Assembly (NCBI GenBank): GCA_009380095.1 | Contig: WHSL01000027.1 | Coordinates: 1-40,163 of the forward strand | From: Streptosporangiales bacterium | Lineage (GTDB): Bacteria > Actinomycetota > Actinomycetes > Streptosporangiales > Streptosporangiaceae | Length of the DNA: 40,163 bases | Direction: 5' to 3' | Shown here: in pieces, positions 38,738 to 40,163 of the stretch | How positions within the stretch are numbered: the first letter of the stretch is position 1 | Layout of the letters: every line of letters starts with the position of its first letter | The notes under the pieces: model-generated | The model's input: only the letters and a program-made list of their open reading frames with translations | Told to the model about the DNA's origin: nothing | Database searches by the model: none | Made by a program: the position numbers and the translations under genes

Positions 38738-40084
38738 ATGTCCGACACAACCTCTACGCGTACCCAGGTCAAGATGGGCCGGATCGTCACGGCCGCGACC
38801 ACGGCGACCACCATCGAGTGGTTTGACTTCGCCGTGTACGCGACGGCCGCGTCGCTGGTCCTCGGCGAGCTGTTCTTCCCCAACTTCAGTTCGGTCGCGG
38901 GGACGCTGTCCTCGTACGCGACCCTGGCCGTCGGGTTCATCGCCCGCCCGATCGGCGGCATCATCGCCGGTCACCTGGGTGACAAGGTGGGCCGCAAGCC
39001 CGTACTCGTGGCGGCTCTGATCGTCATGGGCCTGGCCACCACGCTGATCGGCCTGCTGCCCACGTACGCCGCCATCGGCGTGTGGGCTCCCGTACTGCTC
39101 GTCGTGCTGCGGCTGGTCCAGGGCCTCGGCGTGGGGGCGCAGTGGGGCGGCGCGACGCTGCTGCTGACCGAGTCGGCGCCCGCCCACCGGCGCGGCTTCT
39201 ACGGCAGCTTCACGCAGGTCGGCGCGATCCTCGGGTTCGTGCTCGGGAACACGGCGTTCCTGCTCGTCGAGGTGCTCGTGCCGGAGGGCGCGGTGAACAC
39301 GTGGGGCTGGCGGCTGCCGTTCCTCACCGGCATCGTGCTCGTCGCGATCAGCGCGTACATCAACAAGCGCGTCGAGGACACGCCGGTCTTCAAGGAGATG
39401 CAGCAGGCCCGAGAGTCCACGACCGTTGATCCCGCGAGCGCGACGCCGAAGAGGTCCCCGCTGGGCCAGGTGGTCCGCCACCACTGGAAGACGATCGGGC
39501 TCGCCGCCGGCGCCTTCATGGTGGTCAACTCCGCGTACTACATCTTCGCGGCCGGAATGCTCAGCTACGGCACCAAGGCGCTCGGCTACTCCAGCGGGGA
39601 GATCCTCGCCATCGTCGTGCTGGCCGGGCTCACCCAGGTGATCACCATGCCGCTGGCCGGGCACATCAGCGACAAGGTCGGGCGCCGTCCCATCTATCTC
39701 GTGGGATGTGCGCTGATGGCGCTGTGGGCGGTGCCACTGTTCCTGCTCGTCGACACCGGTGTCTGGGGGCTGACGTTCCTCGGCCTCGTGCTCGGCTACA
39801 CGTTCCACTCGATGATGTACGGGCCGCAGGCCGCCCTGTACGCGGAGCTGTTTCCCGCCGAGGTCCGCTACTCCGGCGCGTCGCTCGGCTACCAGCTCGC
39901 GTCGATCTTCGCCGGCGGCCTCGCGCCGTTCATCATGACCGGCCTGCTGGCCGCCACCGGCAGCTCCCTGTCGGTCGCCGGCTACATCATCGCCATGGCG
40001 GTCATCACCTTCGCCTCGGTCTACGCCATGGCCGAGACCTCCCGCCGCAGCCTCTATCACGAGAAGGAGCCCGCCACGGTTTGA
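38738..40084 (+). CDS. MHS-family MFS transporter
   Basis: This is a metabolite:H+ symporter of the MFS (448 aa, 12 helices), the group that includes ShiA, KgtP and ProP-like carriers of organic acids and osmolytes. TATTIEWFDFAVYATAAS near 22-39 and GHLGDKVGRKPVLV near 77-90 are the MHS hallmarks, and SDKVGRRPIYL is the repeated loop in the second half. It is downstream of the acyl-CoA synthetase on the same strand and is followed by a strong terminator, so it is likely the uptake system for the acid used by this operon. Confidence 0.92.
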   Translation: MSDTTSTRTQVKMGRIVTAATTATTIEWFDFAVYATAASLVLGELFFPNFSSVAGTLSSYATLAVGFIARPIGGIIAGHLGDKVGRKPVLVAALIVMGLATTLIGLLPTYAAIGVWAPVLLVVLRLVQGLGVGAQWGGATLLLTESAPAHRRGFYGSFTQVGAILGFVLGNTAFLLVEVLVPEGAVNTWGWRLPFLTGIVLVAISAYINKRVEDTPVFKEMQQARESTTVDPASATPKRSPLGQVVRHHWKTIGLAAGAFMVVNSAYYIFAAGMLSYGTKALGYSSGEILAIVVLAGLTQVITMPLAGHISDKVGRRPIYLVGCALMALWAVPLFLLVDTGVWGLTFLGLVLGYTFHSMMYGPQAALYAELFPAEVRYSGASLGYQLASIFAGGLAPFIMTGLLAATGSSLSVAGYIIAMAVITFASVYAMAETSRRSLYHEKEPATV

Positions 40085-40111
40085 GCGGGCCGCTCCACCA
40101 GGCCGAACGCG

Positions 40112-40155
40112 TGGCCGGTTCCCTCGTCCGGATTCCGTGGCGAGGGAACCGGCCA
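40112..40155 (+). terminator. Strong hairpin terminator
   Basis: A perfect 15-base stem (TGGCCGGTTCCCTCG with CGAGGGAACCGGCCA) encloses a 14-base loop, 27 bases after the MHS transporter stop. There is no T run after it. Confidence 0.75.
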
Positions 40156-40163
40156 TGTCCTAG

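Overview
The window is about 40 kb of very GC-rich DNA with the habits of an actinomycete. GTG and TTG starts are common, genes are chained by 4-base GTGA or ATGA overlaps, and two genes look leaderless, with a TANNNT box 6 to 7 bases before ATG. Families such as the Methyltransf_19 (DUF574) methyltransferases and AbiEi/DUF559 proteins point to Actinomycetota, perhaps Streptosporangiales; that rank is an inference. No rRNA, tRNA, CRISPR array, phage gene or classical transposase was seen, and no gene-free stretch exceeds 300 bases. This reads as a chromosomal region of catabolic operons.

Left part (1-9760): the end of an MFS transporter with a class II aldolase; a divergent operon of RpiB, an Nramp-like transporter lacking the metal motif, a small membrane protein and a 3-hydroxyisobutyrate-dehydrogenase-family enzyme with a collagen-like tail; a second dehydrogenase of that family; a lactonase-like amidohydrolase; a broken VOC gene that looks partly inverted; and an SGNH hydrolase with its TetR regulator. 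RpiB, class II aldolase and this dehydrogenase family occur together in tetronate and sugar-acid catabolism.

Middle part (9764-16653): one tightly overlapping minus-strand operon of MmgE/PrpD, MaoC, acyl-CoA dehydrogenase, MaoC, class III CoA-transferase, CitE-like CoA-ester lyase and an unknown protein. A divergent IclR gene faces it across a 20-base-phased direct repeat. The order spells activation to a CoA ester, oxidation, hydration and C-C cleavage of a branched or dicarboxylic acid.

At 16658-17839 an AbiEi/DUF559 nuclease-like gene with two TTA codons sits between copies of an AT-rich sequence (ACCCCAATTTGTTGATCA). One copy is before it and an inverted pair is after it. The unit lies between two convergent genes, and the last copy is read through by the C-terminus of the neighbouring PrpD gene. 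It resembles a small unclassified mobile cassette and is the best candidate here for something undescribed.

From 17809 to 27444, an IclR-cyclase-PrpD operon diverges from a complete livKHMGF-type ABC transporter operon ending in a hydantoinase/dihydropyrimidinase. The shared intergenic region carries a promoter, two GTTCC-N7-GGAAC sites and a 17-base tandem repeat. The likely theme is uptake and ring opening of a cyclic amide, with ring-opened or acid products processed further.

The right part (27441-40155) holds a frameshifted GNAT gene, a SAM methyltransferase, an LLM flavoprotein plus a Gfo/Idh/MocA protein without the usual lysine, an HTH-PNPOx regulator, a DUF6282 hydrolase with a pentonate-type IlvD/Edd dehydratase, and a TetR-controlled operon. 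That operon contains a MaoC-SCP2 fusion, an alpha/beta hydrolase, an acyl-CoA synthetase and an MHS-family transporter, and it ends in a strong hairpin terminator.
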